Notes: generated from the letters alone by a model not told the origin. A DNA stretch of 64,000 nt from Paenibacillus xylanilyticus (GCF_009664365.1 NZ_CP044310.1:2491001-2555000), one strand, 5' to 3'. Counted from the first letter of the stretch, positions 46,309 through 55,970 are shown. Translations and numbers: made by a program.

Positions 46309-46382
46309 AATCCCCTCTTGAAATCAACGCAGAGTACATCAAACCAGATGTGCGGATACGTTGCAATCAGGAGGGGATTTTT
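46309..46382 (+). terminator. Terminator with long nested loop before the argS leader
   Basis: AATCCCCTC (46309-46317) pairs with GAGGGGATT (46371-46379), followed by TTT. The 53-base loop can itself fold (AACG...CGTT and ACATC...GATGT). It probably ends the csp transcript. Confidence 0.65.
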
Positions 46383-46481
46383 GCGATGAGGAGCACGTGA
46401 AAGCATGCACCGCATATGGGATGCCTACAGAATAGGATGATAGAAGCGGAGCTGTCTTCATCGGAGAATATTTCCCGCAGG

Positions 46482-46510
46482 TTGCCAAAGTCATAAGCGA
46501 TATGTATAAT
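46482..46510 (+). promoter_or_regulatory. Sigma-A promoter of argS
   Basis: TTGCCA (46482-46487), 17 bases, TATAAT (46505-46510). Confidence 0.75.
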
Positions 46511-46516
46511 GATGGC

Positions 46517-46836
46517 AATGAATTGAAACGATGAATATCCGTGATCGGGAGAGTAACCAGAATCATGCTTAACAGCGAGCCGGAGCAGGTGAAAGCCGGT
46601 ATGACATGACCTGTGTGAACCGCACCCGTGAGATGGTTATCCGAAGTGATGCTTATTGGAGTGAAAGACGAAGCATCTTCATGAGGGTAATCCGGCATGC
46701 GGCCGTTATTCGCACCAAGCGGAGCAGCTTCGGGCGCCATATAACATATGGCCGTACGAGGTTGTTCACCTAGAGTGGTACCGCGGGAACTGTCAGATCA
46801 GCTCTCGTCTCTTTTATAGAGACGAGAGCTTTTTTA
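46517..46836 (+). promoter_or_regulatory. T-box riboswitch of argS (Arg specifier CGC)
   Basis: The T-box core AGAGTGGTACCGCGG lies at 46772-46786. A strong terminator follows: AGCTCTCGTCTC (46800-46811), loop, GAGACGAGAGCT (46819-46830) and six T. Stem I is closed by CGGG (46546-46549) with CCCG (46625-46628), with the AGAGTA S-turn opposite the specifier loop GAACCGCA; the triplet CGC (46621-46623) is an arginine codon. Uncharged tRNA-Arg would hold the antiterminator and allow argS transcription. Confidence 0.93.
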
Positions 46837-46880
46837 TTTTTATATGTTGTTAATCCATATCAGATAAAGGAGTGTTTATT

Positions 46881-48608
46881 ATGTTAATGAAACAAGCGGC
46901 AGCTCATCTTGCTCCTCTTACGGGGCTGGAGGAAGAAGAGGTTCTCAAGCTTTTGGAAATCCCCCCACAACCGGAGCTTGGGGATGCAGCATTCCCTTGT
47001 TTTGTACTCGCCAAATCACGGAAGAAAGCACCTGCTGCGATTGCTGCGGAGATTGCCGGCGAACTGAAGACAGCAGACCTTACAGTTGTAGCAGCAGGGC
47101 CTTATGTGAATATCCAGTTTAACCGGGAAAAGTGGTCCTCGGAATTACTGGAATGGGTGAACCAACCTTCGTTCGGTAAGCTCAAGATCGGCGAGGATGC
47201 ACGTGTATTAATTGATATGTCATCTCCCAACATCGCGAAACCGTTCGGTATTGGACATCTTCGTTCAACGGTTATTGGTGCAGTGCTATATCGGTTATAC
47301 AGTGAAGCGGGATATGTCCCGGTGAGTGTTAATCATCTTGGAGACTGGGGAACCCAGTTTGGTAAACAAATTGCTGCCTACAAACGCTGGGGTAACGATG
47401 AAGCGCTTCAGGCAGAACCTATCCGTACTTCCCTTGAACTCTATGTACGGTTCCACGACGAAGCGGAGAATGACCCAACCCTGGAGACCGAGGCACGTGA
47501 GTGGTTCCGCAAACTGGAACAGGGAGATGAAGAGGCCAGACGGTTATGGGCGTTCTTTGTTGAGGTGAGCATGAAGGAATTTGACCGGATGTATGAACGT
47601 CTGAATGTACAATTTGATCATACTCTCGGTGAGAGCTTCTACAATGACAAGATGGGAGCCGTTGTGGAAGATCTCAAAACCAAGGGTCTGCTGGAAGAGA
47701 GCGACGGAGCACTAGTCGTGCGTCTGGAGGAAGAGAATATGCCGCCTTGCCTGATTATCAAAAAAGACGGAACAACCATCTATCCGACACGGGATTTGGC
47801 GACAGCCGTTTATCGTCATGATGTGATGAAGGCAGATAAGCTGTTATATGTCGTTGGGGGAGAGCAAAAGCTGCATTTCAAACAGGTGTTTGCCGTACTG
47901 TCCCGGATGGGATATGAGTGGGCTGCGAACTGTGAGCATATTCCGTTCGGATTGATGCGCTTTGAAGGGCGGAAGATGTCCACCCGGCGCGGTAAAGTCG
48001 TCTTTTTGCAGGAAGTGCTGGATGAAGCGGTTGCTCGGGCTTTACAGATCATTGAAGAGAAGAACCCAAACCTGGACAACGCGCAGGACGTTGCGGAAGC
48101 CGTAGGTGTAGGAGCGATTGTTTTTGGTGATTTGCGCAATAACCGGCTGAATGATGTGGATTTCTCTTTGGAAAGTGCAGTTAGTTTCGAAGGGGAGACC
48201 GGACCTTATGTGCAGTACACCTATGCGCGGATTAACAGTGTACTTGCCAAGGTGAAGGATGCGAACAATGATAATGAAAATAGCCAAGTGACTTCCTCAA
48301 ATGATACAGAGTTTAATGATGTGACAGATCGTGCAGCAACCGTTGGAGACACTTCTTGGACGCTGCTTAAGTTATTGGCTGATTATCCGCAATATCTTGA
48401 AAAAGCCGTTGGGCGCAATGAACCTTCGGTGATTGCCAAGTATGCAATTGATCTGGCTCAGGCATTCAACCGTTTCTATCACGCCGAACGGATCGCTGAC
48501 GCCCCCGCTGAAGTACGGCCGTTCCGGGTGAATCTAACCAAGTGCACAGCTGAACGTATTGTCCGCAGTCTCTATTTGCTCGGCGTCCGGGCACCTGAGC
48601 GGATGTGA
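46881..48608 (+). CDS. argS: Arginyl-tRNA synthetase
   Basis: Class I synthetase charging tRNA-Arg. The 575-residue protein has the HIGH-type sequence SSPNIAKPFGIGHLRST, the KMSKS equivalent KMSTRRGKVV, and the C-terminal anticodon-binding helix bundle. The ATG at 46881 is eight bases after AAAGGAG; the GTG at 46872 overlaps the site. Expression is controlled by the T-box upstream. The ABC transporter gene follows after six bases, so it may be co-regulated by arginine supply. Confidence 0.96.
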   Translation: MLMKQAAAHLAPLTGLEEEEVLKLLEIPPQPELGDAAFPCFVLAKSRKKAPAAIAAEIAGELKTADLTVVAAGPYVNIQFNREKWSSELLEWVNQPSFGKLKIGEDARVLIDMSSPNIAKPFGIGHLRSTVIGAVLYRLYSEAGYVPVSVNHLGDWGTQFGKQIAAYKRWGNDEALQAEPIRTSLELYVRFHDEAENDPTLETEAREWFRKLEQGDEEARRLWAFFVEVSMKEFDRMYERLNVQFDHTLGESFYNDKMGAVVEDLKTKGLLEESDGALVVRLEEENMPPCLIIKKDGTTIYPTRDLATAVYRHDVMKADKLLYVVGGEQKLHFKQVFAVLSRMGYEWAANCEHIPFGLMRFEGRKMSTRRGKVVFLQEVLDEAVARALQIIEEKNPNLDNAQDVAEAVGVGAIVFGDLRNNRLNDVDFSLESAVSFEGETGPYVQYTYARINSVLAKVKDANNDNENSQVTSSNDTEFNDVTDRAATVGDTSWTLLKLLADYPQYLEKAVGRNEPSVIAKYAIDLAQAFNRFYHAERIADAPAEVRPFRVNLTKCTAERIVRSLYLLGVRAPERM

Positions 48609-48614
48609 TGTACT

Positions 48615-49682
48615 GTGAAATGGGGGAAGCGTAAAACTGGTTGTGAAGCAGATGGTACTAAACATGAGGAAGCAGGCAAGTTGCGCGAAGGTATCTCGCT
48701 TCAGCATGTGAGCAAACGACTCGGAGGCGTGTCCGTATTGAGCGGGATTAATTTACATGTGGAAGCTGGAGAATGCGCTGTGCTGGTGGGCAGAAATGGT
48801 TCAGGTAAAAGTACCCTGCTGCGCACCTTGGCAGGATTCCTGGTTCCTGATCATGGCTTGGTGTATCAGACGATAAAAGAAAAGAAGATGTACGCGCTCG
48901 ACGGATTGCCACGTTTGCCATTCACTTCAGACGAATATTTGTGGGAAATGGGCCGGATTCGTGGCATCCGACCTGCGCTGCTGCGACAACGAATAAACGA
49001 GCTGAGTGAGTTACTCTATCTTGGGTCTGCGCTCGATCAGAAATTATCCTTGTTATCCAAAGGAACGCTTCAAAAGGTCAACTTGATTCAAGCGATGCTG
49101 CCAGGTCCAGATGGGCTCATGCTGCTGGATGAGCCGTTATCCGGCCTGGACCTCCCTGCCCAGGAGGCGGTCGTAACCCTGCTGCAGCAATGGAAGAAGG
49201 AAGGCACCTCCATTGTGACAGCTTGTCATGAACCGCTATTTATTGAGCGTTTGGCCGATCAGGTCTATGTGCTTCAAAACGGTCGTGTATTACGGCATTG
49301 GAAACGCGAAGATCTAAAAGAGTTGGGAGAGCCCATTGTCCAAGTCCAGAGTTTAATGAAGGGATCGAATACGGAGCTGTTCAATACATATTCGAAACTT
49401 GTTGAACAGGAGGGTGTTCTGCAGATCCATCGTCATGGGGAGATGCCTGATCGCAACAAGGTAGTATGGGACTGGATAGTTGAACGCAGTACCACCGATC
49501 ATGTGATCCATGAAATTATTGCGGCGGGTGGTTCGATTGTGTCTGTTTTGCAAGAGGAAAGCCGAGTACATATGGAGCATTTGCTGGAAGGTCATCATCC
49601 GGCCGATCATCGGAAGAAAAGCACCGCCGAACCTGCTTCCTCCCATTCTCGCTTGGAAACGATGGAAGGAGAATCTCCATGA
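48615..49682 (+). CDS. ABC transporter ATP-binding protein
   Basis: A 355-residue ABC ATPase: Walker A GRNGSGKST near residue 62, a signature region altered to LLSKGTLQK (usual LSGGQ), Walker B LMLLDEPLSGLD, and H-loop TACHEP. An extra C-terminal 100 residues carry no recognised domain. Starts at GTG 48615, six bases after argS, with a weak ribosome site, so translation probably depends on argS. The permease overlaps by four bases. Confidence 0.85.
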   Translation: MKWGKRKTGCEADGTKHEEAGKLREGISLQHVSKRLGGVSVLSGINLHVEAGECAVLVGRNGSGKSTLLRTLAGFLVPDHGLVYQTIKEKKMYALDGLPRLPFTSDEYLWEMGRIRGIRPALLRQRINELSELLYLGSALDQKLSLLSKGTLQKVNLIQAMLPGPDGLMLLDEPLSGLDLPAQEAVVTLLQQWKKEGTSIVTACHEPLFIERLADQVYVLQNGRVLRHWKREDLKELGEPIVQVQSLMKGSNTELFNTYSKLVEQEGVLQIHRHGEMPDRNKVVWDWIVERSTTDHVIHEIIAAGGSIVSVLQEESRVHMEHLLEGHHPADHRKKSTAEPASSHSRLETMEGESP

Positions 49683-50389
49683 TTTATCTAACCCGGTATT
49701 TGCTTAGGCAATACATCCGTTCACAGAAGTATTTTGCACCCGTTGTGATGTATATCATCTCCATGCTCCTGATCTACTCATATCAGCCGAACCCGGTGGC
49801 GGACAGTTATAGTGTTACGGCCATGCTTCTATTTTTTGGATCTGCCTGGCTGGGATTGACCGTAATGAACGCAGAGCCAGCAGGGCAAATTCAATTGCTT
49901 GTGCTGCATGCAGGAAACCGACGAAAAGTTATCCTTGGCCAATTATGGTGCACCTGGCTGATGCAATGTGCGCTTGTGGTGATCACCGTGCTGTATCCTG
50001 TGATGTTTGGCATGTTCGAGAGACGGCCGACTGGCGGAGAGTGGACGATGGCGTGGTCGGGACATTTGGCATTATCTCTACTGGGTTTAGCTGTAAGTCT
50101 TTTCTTTCAAAAATCGTATATTCCCCGGCTTAGTCGCAGTCTGTCTGGTTTGATTGTTATGCTGCTTCTTTCATTTGTGCAGGGTTCACTCGCAAGTCAT
50201 TTGCCAAACTGGCTGCAATGGTTAAGCAAAGTCTTGCCCCCAGCTTTCTATCTTGTGCGTGAAATGATGTTATTTGAAGAAGCGAAGTGGGGAACTCTCT
50301 TAGTGCCCATCCTGTGGGCTATAATGTACGCATTCATCCTGCTCTCCGTTCATATATGGCTTGCTGGAAGAAGTGATCTACGGAGTTAG
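49679..50389 (+). CDS. ABC transporter permease subunit
   Basis: A 236-residue membrane protein with about six spans (for example PVVMYIISMLLIYSY, LALSLLGLAVSLFF, LVPILWAIMYAFILLSVHIW). It overlaps the ATPase gene by ATGA, so they form one exporter-type ABC system. The cargo is unknown; no substrate-binding protein is encoded nearby. Confidence 0.8.
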   Translation: MIYLTRYLLRQYIRSQKYFAPVVMYIISMLLIYSYQPNPVADSYSVTAMLLFFGSAWLGLTVMNAEPAGQIQLLVLHAGNRRKVILGQLWCTWLMQCALVVITVLYPVMFGMFERRPTGGEWTMAWSGHLALSLLGLAVSLFFQKSYIPRLSRSLSGLIVMLLLSFVQGSLASHLPNWLQWLSKVLPPAFYLVREMMLFEEAKWGTLLVPILWAIMYAFILLSVHIWLAGRSDLRS

Positions 50390-50409
50390 AAGCCGTTAAT
50401 CCCTACGAC

Positions 50410-50438
50410 TTGAATGTTGCTCTTTCTTTAGTTACGAT
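50410..50438 (+). promoter_or_regulatory. Possible promoter of the HEPN-like gene
   Basis: TTGAAT (50410-50415), 17 bases, TACGAT (50433-50438). Confidence 0.4.
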
Positions 50439-50489
50439 AGAGGAACATAAAACGGGAAATGGGTACGGGAATGAAAGGGGCGCTCGCTT

Positions 50490-51044
50490 TTGCAAAACTC
50501 AGACATGCAGCATGGTGACATGCTGGATAGCGAACACTCCAGAGAATTGTTTGCATACTATGGATTAGCTGTTTACTATGGACAGGCTCTTGAGCAGCAG
50601 CTGGTCAATCTGATCCTGTTGATGAAGCTGTCTCAAGGCAAAGTTGTATCCGATGAAGATCTGGAAGATCTGTATGAGCGGAAAATGAGCAGTTCACTTG
50701 GGCAACTCATTCATGAGGTTAAGCATCACTTTACGTTTTCAGATGAAGAAACCCGTCAGTTGAATGAATTATGGAAGCAGCGGAACAGCATTGTGCACCA
50801 TTATTTCAAGGAACGAATTCACGAAACCTTTAGTCCTGAGGGACGATCGCGCATGATCAAGGAACTGGAGGATTTCAAATCCCGTGCGCAGGAGCTTGAG
50901 ATCAGCCTTCAACAGTATACGGGTGCCTGGATAGCACAGCTTGGATTGAATGCTGAGTCGGCTGCGGCGCTGCGGCGGCTTGAACAAATGCATTCAGAGA
51001 GCTTGCATGCTCAAAGCATGGACGAGGAGAATCAGCGTGATTGA
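50490..51044 (+). CDS. Helical protein with HEPN-like RNxxxH motif
   Basis: A 184-residue, almost entirely helical, acidic protein. The segment LNELWKQRNSIVHHYFKE carries R-N-x-x-x-H, the R-x4-H signature of HEPN domains, many of which are RNases in toxin and defence systems. The surrounding helices fit the fold, but I cannot assign a family. Starts at TTG 50490 after GAAAGGGG. It overlaps the YdcF-like gene by eight bases; that gene is not an antitoxin type, so a toxin role is open. Confidence 0.6.
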   Translation: MQNSDMQHGDMLDSEHSRELFAYYGLAVYYGQALEQQLVNLILLMKLSQGKVVSDEDLEDLYERKMSSSLGQLIHEVKHHFTFSDEETRQLNELWKQRNSIVHHYFKERIHETFSPEGRSRMIKELEDFKSRAQELEISLQQYTGAWIAQLGLNAESAAALRRLEQMHSESLHAQSMDEENQRD

Positions 51045-51684
51045 AGGCAAGGTAGGGGAACAAAAACGTAAAAGAAGAGGAAAGCGAAGCTGGCTGTTCA
51101 TTGCCATTACTTTCTTGGCGCTGATAGGCATTCTCTGGACCCTCATTACGGCCTGGCTGATCACGGAATACACATCAGAGCAATCGACCAGACAAAGTGA
51201 TGCGGCTGTCATTCTTGGTGCTGCTGTGGACGGGGATCGTCCTTCATCTGTATTTCGAGAGCGAATCGAACATGCGATTGCATTATATCGTCAGGGTATA
51301 ATACCCAAACTCATTTTTACCGGCGGTTCTGGACGTGAGGGGGAGCGCTCTGAGGCAGAAGTGGGAAGGGATTACGCAGTTGAACATGGTGTAGATCCCA
51401 GAGATATTCTGATCGAAACACAATCAAGAATTACAGAGGAGAACCTGGTTAATACCATTGCGATTGGGGATCAGGCAGGATACCAGAAATATACCATTGT
51501 AAGTGACCCGCTGCATATGAAGCGGGCCATGAAGCTGGCAAGCGAGCTAGGCATGGATGCTGTTCCGTCTCCAACACAAACGACAGCCTATCAGACCTGG
51601 CGCAGCCAAATTCCATTTTTGGCACGAGAGACTGTGTTATATATGGGGTATACGGTAAAAGGATGGATAGACAATCTGCAGTAG
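51037..51684 (+). CDS. YdcF/SanA-like membrane protein (DUF218)
   Basis: A 215-residue protein with an N-terminal basic stretch, one membrane span (about 13-33) and an outer DUF218 domain: AAVILGAAVDGDRPSSVF, FTGGSGREGERSEAEV, ITEENLVNT, SDPLHMKRAM. Family members are linked to envelope integrity and vancomycin sensitivity. Starts at GTG 51037 after GAGGAG, inside the end of the preceding gene. No terminator on this strand is clear. Confidence 0.85.
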   Translation: MIEGKVGEQKRKRRGKRSWLFIAITFLALIGILWTLITAWLITEYTSEQSTRQSDAAVILGAAVDGDRPSSVFRERIEHAIALYRQGIIPKLIFTGGSGREGERSEAEVGRDYAVEHGVDPRDILIETQSRITEENLVNTIAIGDQAGYQKYTIVSDPLHMKRAMKLASELGMDAVPSPTQTTAYQTWRSQIPFLARETVLYMGYTVKGWIDNLQ

Positions 51685-51813
51685 CCTTCGGGCGAAATGT
51701 GGGTTGTCTTTTCTTTTTGCACAACTGGGCAGCTGCGATAAGTCCATCCGTTTTCAATCGTACGCCTCCTCATTTTATGAACCTCCTTGTGCACTTCGCT
51801 TTGTTTACATTAG

Positions 51814-51855
51814 AAAAACGCCCTGTGCGCAGACCGGAAAGTCTGCACGCAGGGC
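51814..51855 (-). terminator. Terminator of the ABC exporter operon (minus strand)
   Basis: On the minus strand GCCCTGCGTGCAGAC and GTCTGCGCACAGGGC pair with a small internal loop around a six-base loop, followed by GTTTTTC. It lies 55 bases after the end of the minus-strand exporter gene and may also stop plus-strand reading. Confidence 0.75.
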
Positions 51856-51910
51856 GGGAAAAGAGAACTTTAGACATTGTATGGTCAATGAATGTTTTAC
51901 GAATAAAGAG

Positions 51911-54001
51911 TTATAGATTACCTCCAGCCAAGGAAGGGGTTGTAGGAATAGCCTGACTTGAGCTTCTGCTCTCATTTCCTCCGCCAACCGCTTGTGCCCC
52001 TTGTTGAAGCTGATACATCTGATAATATCGTCCTTGAAGCTCCATCAGTTCATCATGAGCACCCTGTTCCACAATGCGACCGCGGTGCAGGACCAGAATC
52101 TGGTCAGCAGAACGAATCGTTGAGAGTCGGTGAGCGATGATGAATGTGGTCCGTCCTTTTTTGAGGACTTCCAGTGCATTTTGAATCAAGGCTTCCGTTT
52201 CCGTATCGATATTGGCCGTTGCCTCGTCGAGAATAAGAATAGCCGGATCGAAGGCAAGTGCTCGGGCGAAAGAAATCAATTGACGTTGTCCGGCAGACAG
52301 CGTACTTCCTTTTTCGATTACGGGTTCATCGAATCCTTGAGGCAGATGTGCCAGGATCCGTTCTGCTCCCACATCACGAAGCGCCTGCTCGATCTGTGCT
52401 CGGGTGATTCGTTCATCTCCAAGACTTACGTTAGACGCAATGGTGCCGGTGAACAGATATGGATCCTGAAGCACGATCCCCATATGCTGCCGAATCCACT
52501 GTTTCGGCAATTCCTTGACGTTTTGACCGTCGATGGTAATCTTGCCTTTTTGCGGATCATAGAACCTGAATAACAGGTTAATAATCGAGCTTTTACCCGA
52601 ACCGGTATGACCAACCAAGGCAACGGTTTGGCCCTGGGAGGCTTTGAACGAAATATTGTTCAGCACGTAGTCCTTTTTATAAGCGAAGGATACATCGTCA
52701 AATACCACATTTCCCTTGTACCTCGGCATCGAGCCATCGGTTACAGGTTCACCCTGTTCGTCCATGAGCTCAAATACACGTCCAGCGGATACGAGGGAGG
52801 AATCCAGGTTTGCCAGTTGGTTGACCATGCCGGTGATCGGCTGGAACAAACGACCCAGAACATCGACGAATGCATACAGAACACCCAGTGAGATGATACT
52901 TGTTCCGCCCAGTACCCCAGAGCCGAAGTACCATAGGACAACGGCAAATGCGATATTCCGCAGTACATTTACCAGGTTGTGAGAAGTGAAGGCGTTCAGG
53001 TTCAGCATTTTGTTCTGATGTTTCATATAATCGTCGTTCAGATCTTCGAATTCCTGTTTGGTCTGCTTCTGGTGACGGAATACGCGAATAATGGACATCC
53101 CTTGAATGGATTCATTAATGATCGCATTGATCTCACTCAGCCGTGAACGAATAATGGTATTGTAACGGGTAGCGAACTTACGGTAGAGCACAATCCACAG
53201 AATCAGCATCGGTACAACGAACAACGAGATCAGTCCGAGGCGGAAATCCAGCAGGAAGAGGGCGACATATACACCTGTAATCGTAATGATCCCTGAGAAA
53301 AAGTTCGATAGCACGGCAACGAACAGATCCTTAACAGCTTCCGTATCGTTTGTGACCCTAGAAACGACTTTACCTGCGGGAAGATTATCAAAAAAGTGTA
53401 CGGGCAGCCTTTGAATATGGGCATAGACATCATTACGAAGCCTTTGAATGACCTTGTTTGCAGAGGATTGCAGCCAGTAGGTTTTACCAAACTCCATAAT
53501 GACCGAGATCACGAGAAAGATCATGTAATATACAATTAATTGATAGATGCTTGGCATTTCAGGTTTGTAAAAAGCAAAGAGTTCACCAGCGGAAAGCGGC
53601 TCTGCCGCATATTGGCCGGTCACTTCACCCGCACGCGTAACCGTTAAGGTTCCATTCTCATATGAACGATCCCCATCGGGTGCAGTTACGGCTTCATTGA
53701 CGAAATAAAAGCTTTTGCCGGCTTGAAGTACTCTGACCTCGGCACCTTTCACTTCACCGGCTTCGAATCTGCCTTCTCGTTTGTAATTCTTGCCGTTGTA
53801 TACAGCGGCTTCGGATGAAGCCTCCGTTTCATAGAACGGCTGTTCAATGGCGAGCAGATGATTGTCAATCATCGACTTGGCGATGAACGGACCAGCGAGC
53901 TCAGCGGCTACACCGATCGTTAACATGATTAATGCTGCAATAAAAGTACCTTTGGCTTTCAGGGCATATTGAAGCAGCCTTTTGCCTGTATTCGACTTCA
54001 A
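51911..54001 (-). CDS. ABC exporter subunit, BmrD/YheH-like (catalytic half)
   Basis: A 696-residue fused membrane/ATPase exporter subunit. Between the first two membrane spans is a large outer insert (about residues 45-140), as known for BmrD. ATPase motifs: Walker A GHTGSGKSS, signature LSAGQ, Walker B ILILDEATANID with the catalytic glutamate. With the next upstream gene it forms a heterodimeric multidrug exporter of the BmrCD type. Starts at TTG 54001 (minus) after AGGAGGT, 12 bases after the partner's stop. Confidence 0.88.
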   Translation of the reverse strand: MKSNTGKRLLQYALKAKGTFIAALIMLTIGVAAELAGPFIAKSMIDNHLLAIEQPFYETEASSEAAVYNGKNYKREGRFEAGEVKGAEVRVLQAGKSFYFVNEAVTAPDGDRSYENGTLTVTRAGEVTGQYAAEPLSAGELFAFYKPEMPSIYQLIVYYMIFLVISVIMEFGKTYWLQSSANKVIQRLRNDVYAHIQRLPVHFFDNLPAGKVVSRVTNDTEAVKDLFVAVLSNFFSGIITITGVYVALFLLDFRLGLISLFVVPMLILWIVLYRKFATRYNTIIRSRLSEINAIINESIQGMSIIRVFRHQKQTKQEFEDLNDDYMKHQNKMLNLNAFTSHNLVNVLRNIAFAVVLWYFGSGVLGGTSIISLGVLYAFVDVLGRLFQPITGMVNQLANLDSSLVSAGRVFELMDEQGEPVTDGSMPRYKGNVVFDDVSFAYKKDYVLNNISFKASQGQTVALVGHTGSGKSSIINLLFRFYDPQKGKITIDGQNVKELPKQWIRQHMGIVLQDPYLFTGTIASNVSLGDERITRAQIEQALRDVGAERILAHLPQGFDEPVIEKGSTLSAGQRQLISFARALAFDPAILILDEATANIDTETEALIQNALEVLKKGRTTFIIAHRLSTIRSADQILVLHRGRIVEQGAHDELMELQGRYYQMYQLQQGAQAVGGGNESRSSSQAIPTTPSLAGGNL

Positions 54002-54013
54002 AACGTTGACCTC

Positions 54014-55759
54014 CTACGTGGACAGATTGGATTCCACCTGTTGCCGTTCATATTGCTCACGGTACCAGCCGTTCATGGCAAGCAGTTCCTGGTGGGTTCC
54101 TTCTTCCGTAATTTTCCCGTGCTCCAGTACGATGATCCGGTCTGCGTGTTCAATGGCGGACAGGCGGTGTGTTGAGATCAGCGTGGTTTTGCCCGAGCGT
54201 TTGTTGCGTATATTTTCAATGATTTTGGCTTCCGTTCTTGCATCGACTGCTGATAAGGCATCATCGAGGATTAGAATATCCGGATCGGCAATAAAGGCAC
54301 GTGCCAGAGATACCCGCTGTTTTTGTCCGCCCGACAGTGCAATTCCCTTTTCACCAACAAGCGTATCCAGTCCATCGGATAATGTCCCCAAATCTCCGTC
54401 AAAGGCTGCGGTACGGATGGCTTCCATAATGACTTCATCGCTTGCACCCGGCTTGCCGAATTGAATGTTTTGACGAACCGACTTGGAGAACAGCACTTGT
54501 TCCTGCGGAACGTAACCGATCCAGCTGTGTAAGTCATCCTTGGCGATCTCCTGAATCGGATGTCCCGATATGCTTAATGTACCGGAACCGGCAGGGTATT
54601 CATGAAGCAGCTGTTTAAGCAGGGTGGACTTACCGCTTCCCGTACGTCCCACGACACCGAGTGTCTGACCACGGCGAAGCGAGAAGCTGACATGACTAAG
54701 GTTATCGACAGTGGAACTTGGATAACGGAATGTCACATCCTGCATCGAAATCTCTTCAGGATTCTTAATATGAGCTGGCTGATCAACGTCCTGGACAGCA
54801 GGCTCTACAGATAAAGTTTCGTTAACCCGGTCCAGTGAGGCGCTGCCGCGCTGCATCAAGTTAATCAGTTCGCCAATGGCAAACATAGGCCAGATCATCA
54901 TCCCCAGATACATGTTGAACGATACGAGATCTCCGAGGGTAATTTCATTGTGGAACACGAGATATATCCCATAGGCTAACGCAATTACATAACTGAGACC
55001 GACACACAGCCGAATGGTAGGTTCAAACAGTGCATCCATCTTGGCTACAGCCAGGTTTTTGCGATAAACGTCTTCGGTGACATCAGCAAACCGCTTCTGG
55101 TCCAGACGTTCCTGAACATAAGCACGAACCACACGAATACCCGCGATGGATTCAAGAACCTGATCATTCATGTCCCCGAACGCATCTTGTGCCAAGGTAT
55201 AACGTTGATGGACGGCTTTCCCGTAGATCATCATGGCAATCGCGATAAATGGCAGCGGCAGAATCGCAGCAAGGGTCAGTTTCCAGCTCACCAGAAAACC
55301 CATCGCGAACAATACGGTTGCCAGAAAGGCCGTTGAGTCCGTTAGTGTCAGCATGCCGAAGCCTGCTGTTGTGGCAATAGAACGAAGGTCGTTGGTCGCA
55401 CGAGCCATCAGATCTCCCGTTCTGTTCTTCTCAAAGAAAGGCGGGGTCATCCGCAGCAGGTGATCCATGAAGCGTGAACGCAACAAGCGTTCAACCAGAT
55501 TCGCACCACCAAACAGTTTGTGCATCCATATGTACGTGGTTAGATAGATAATAACGACTGTTCCTAGAATAAGTAAAATGTAACGTGTGAGTGAGGCACC
55601 AGTAATGGAACCGCGCACAATCTCGTCAATGGCATTGCCTAGCAGACGAGGGGGGAGCAGTTCGGCTACACCCACGAGAATAAGCAAAATGACACCAATC
55701 AGGTATCGTTTGCGTTCCAGCCGGAAGAACCAGGCCAGGTTTTTGAGTACAGAGAACAA
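54014..55759 (-). CDS. ABC exporter subunit, BmrC/YheI-like (degenerate half)
   Basis: A 581-residue exporter half-transporter. Six membrane spans, then the ATPase: Walker A GRTGSGKST, signature LSGGQ, and Walker B ILILDDALSAVD, where aspartate replaces the catalytic glutamate. This asymmetry (degenerate Walker B here, intact in the partner with LSAGQ signature) is the BmrCD pattern. Starts at TTG 55759 (minus) after AAGGAAGGG. Preceded by a terminator and a leader ORF, suggesting drug-induced antitermination. Confidence 0.9.
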   Translation of the reverse strand: MFSVLKNLAWFFRLERKRYLIGVILLILVGVAELLPPRLLGNAIDEIVRGSITGASLTRYILLILGTVVIIYLTTYIWMHKLFGGANLVERLLRSRFMDHLLRMTPPFFEKNRTGDLMARATNDLRSIATTAGFGMLTLTDSTAFLATVLFAMGFLVSWKLTLAAILPLPFIAIAMMIYGKAVHQRYTLAQDAFGDMNDQVLESIAGIRVVRAYVQERLDQKRFADVTEDVYRKNLAVAKMDALFEPTIRLCVGLSYVIALAYGIYLVFHNEITLGDLVSFNMYLGMMIWPMFAIGELINLMQRGSASLDRVNETLSVEPAVQDVDQPAHIKNPEEISMQDVTFRYPSSTVDNLSHVSFSLRRGQTLGVVGRTGSGKSTLLKQLLHEYPAGSGTLSISGHPIQEIAKDDLHSWIGYVPQEQVLFSKSVRQNIQFGKPGASDEVIMEAIRTAAFDGDLGTLSDGLDTLVGEKGIALSGGQKQRVSLARAFIADPDILILDDALSAVDARTEAKIIENIRNKRSGKTTLISTHRLSAIEHADRIIVLEHGKITEEGTHQELLAMNGWYREQYERQQVESNLST

Positions 55760-55827
55760 GTGGTATCCCTTCCTTTCAAGTGTCAGTGAAATACGTTATC
55801 TACTCATGTGTACCGGTTTCTACCCAC

Positions 55828-55862
55828 AAAAAAAGACATACCGCACGCAGGCGGTATGTCTT
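55828..55862 (-). terminator. Leader terminator (attenuator) of the ABC exporter operon
   Basis: Read on the minus strand: AAGACATACCGC / GCGGTATGTCTT, a perfect 12-pair stem with a six-base loop, followed by seven T. It lies between the leader ORF and the first exporter gene, so it must be overridden for expression. Confidence 0.9.
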
Positions 55863-55970
55863 GGATATCAATCATACGGCGCATGGCTCCGAGAGCAGAG
55901 CCACCGCTGAACATAAGTTTCGAAAGTGTGCGCGGCAGTTAACCTTATTCAGGATTACTGCAGTGCTGAC

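Noticed and set aside
46339..46740. 133-codon minus-strand frame
   Set aside because: Antisense to the argS T-box leader, whose RNA structure explains the sequence.
51663..51956. 97-codon plus-strand frame between the YdcF-like gene and the exporter
   Set aside because: Crosses the exporter terminator hairpin and overlaps the exporter gene; no ribosome site.
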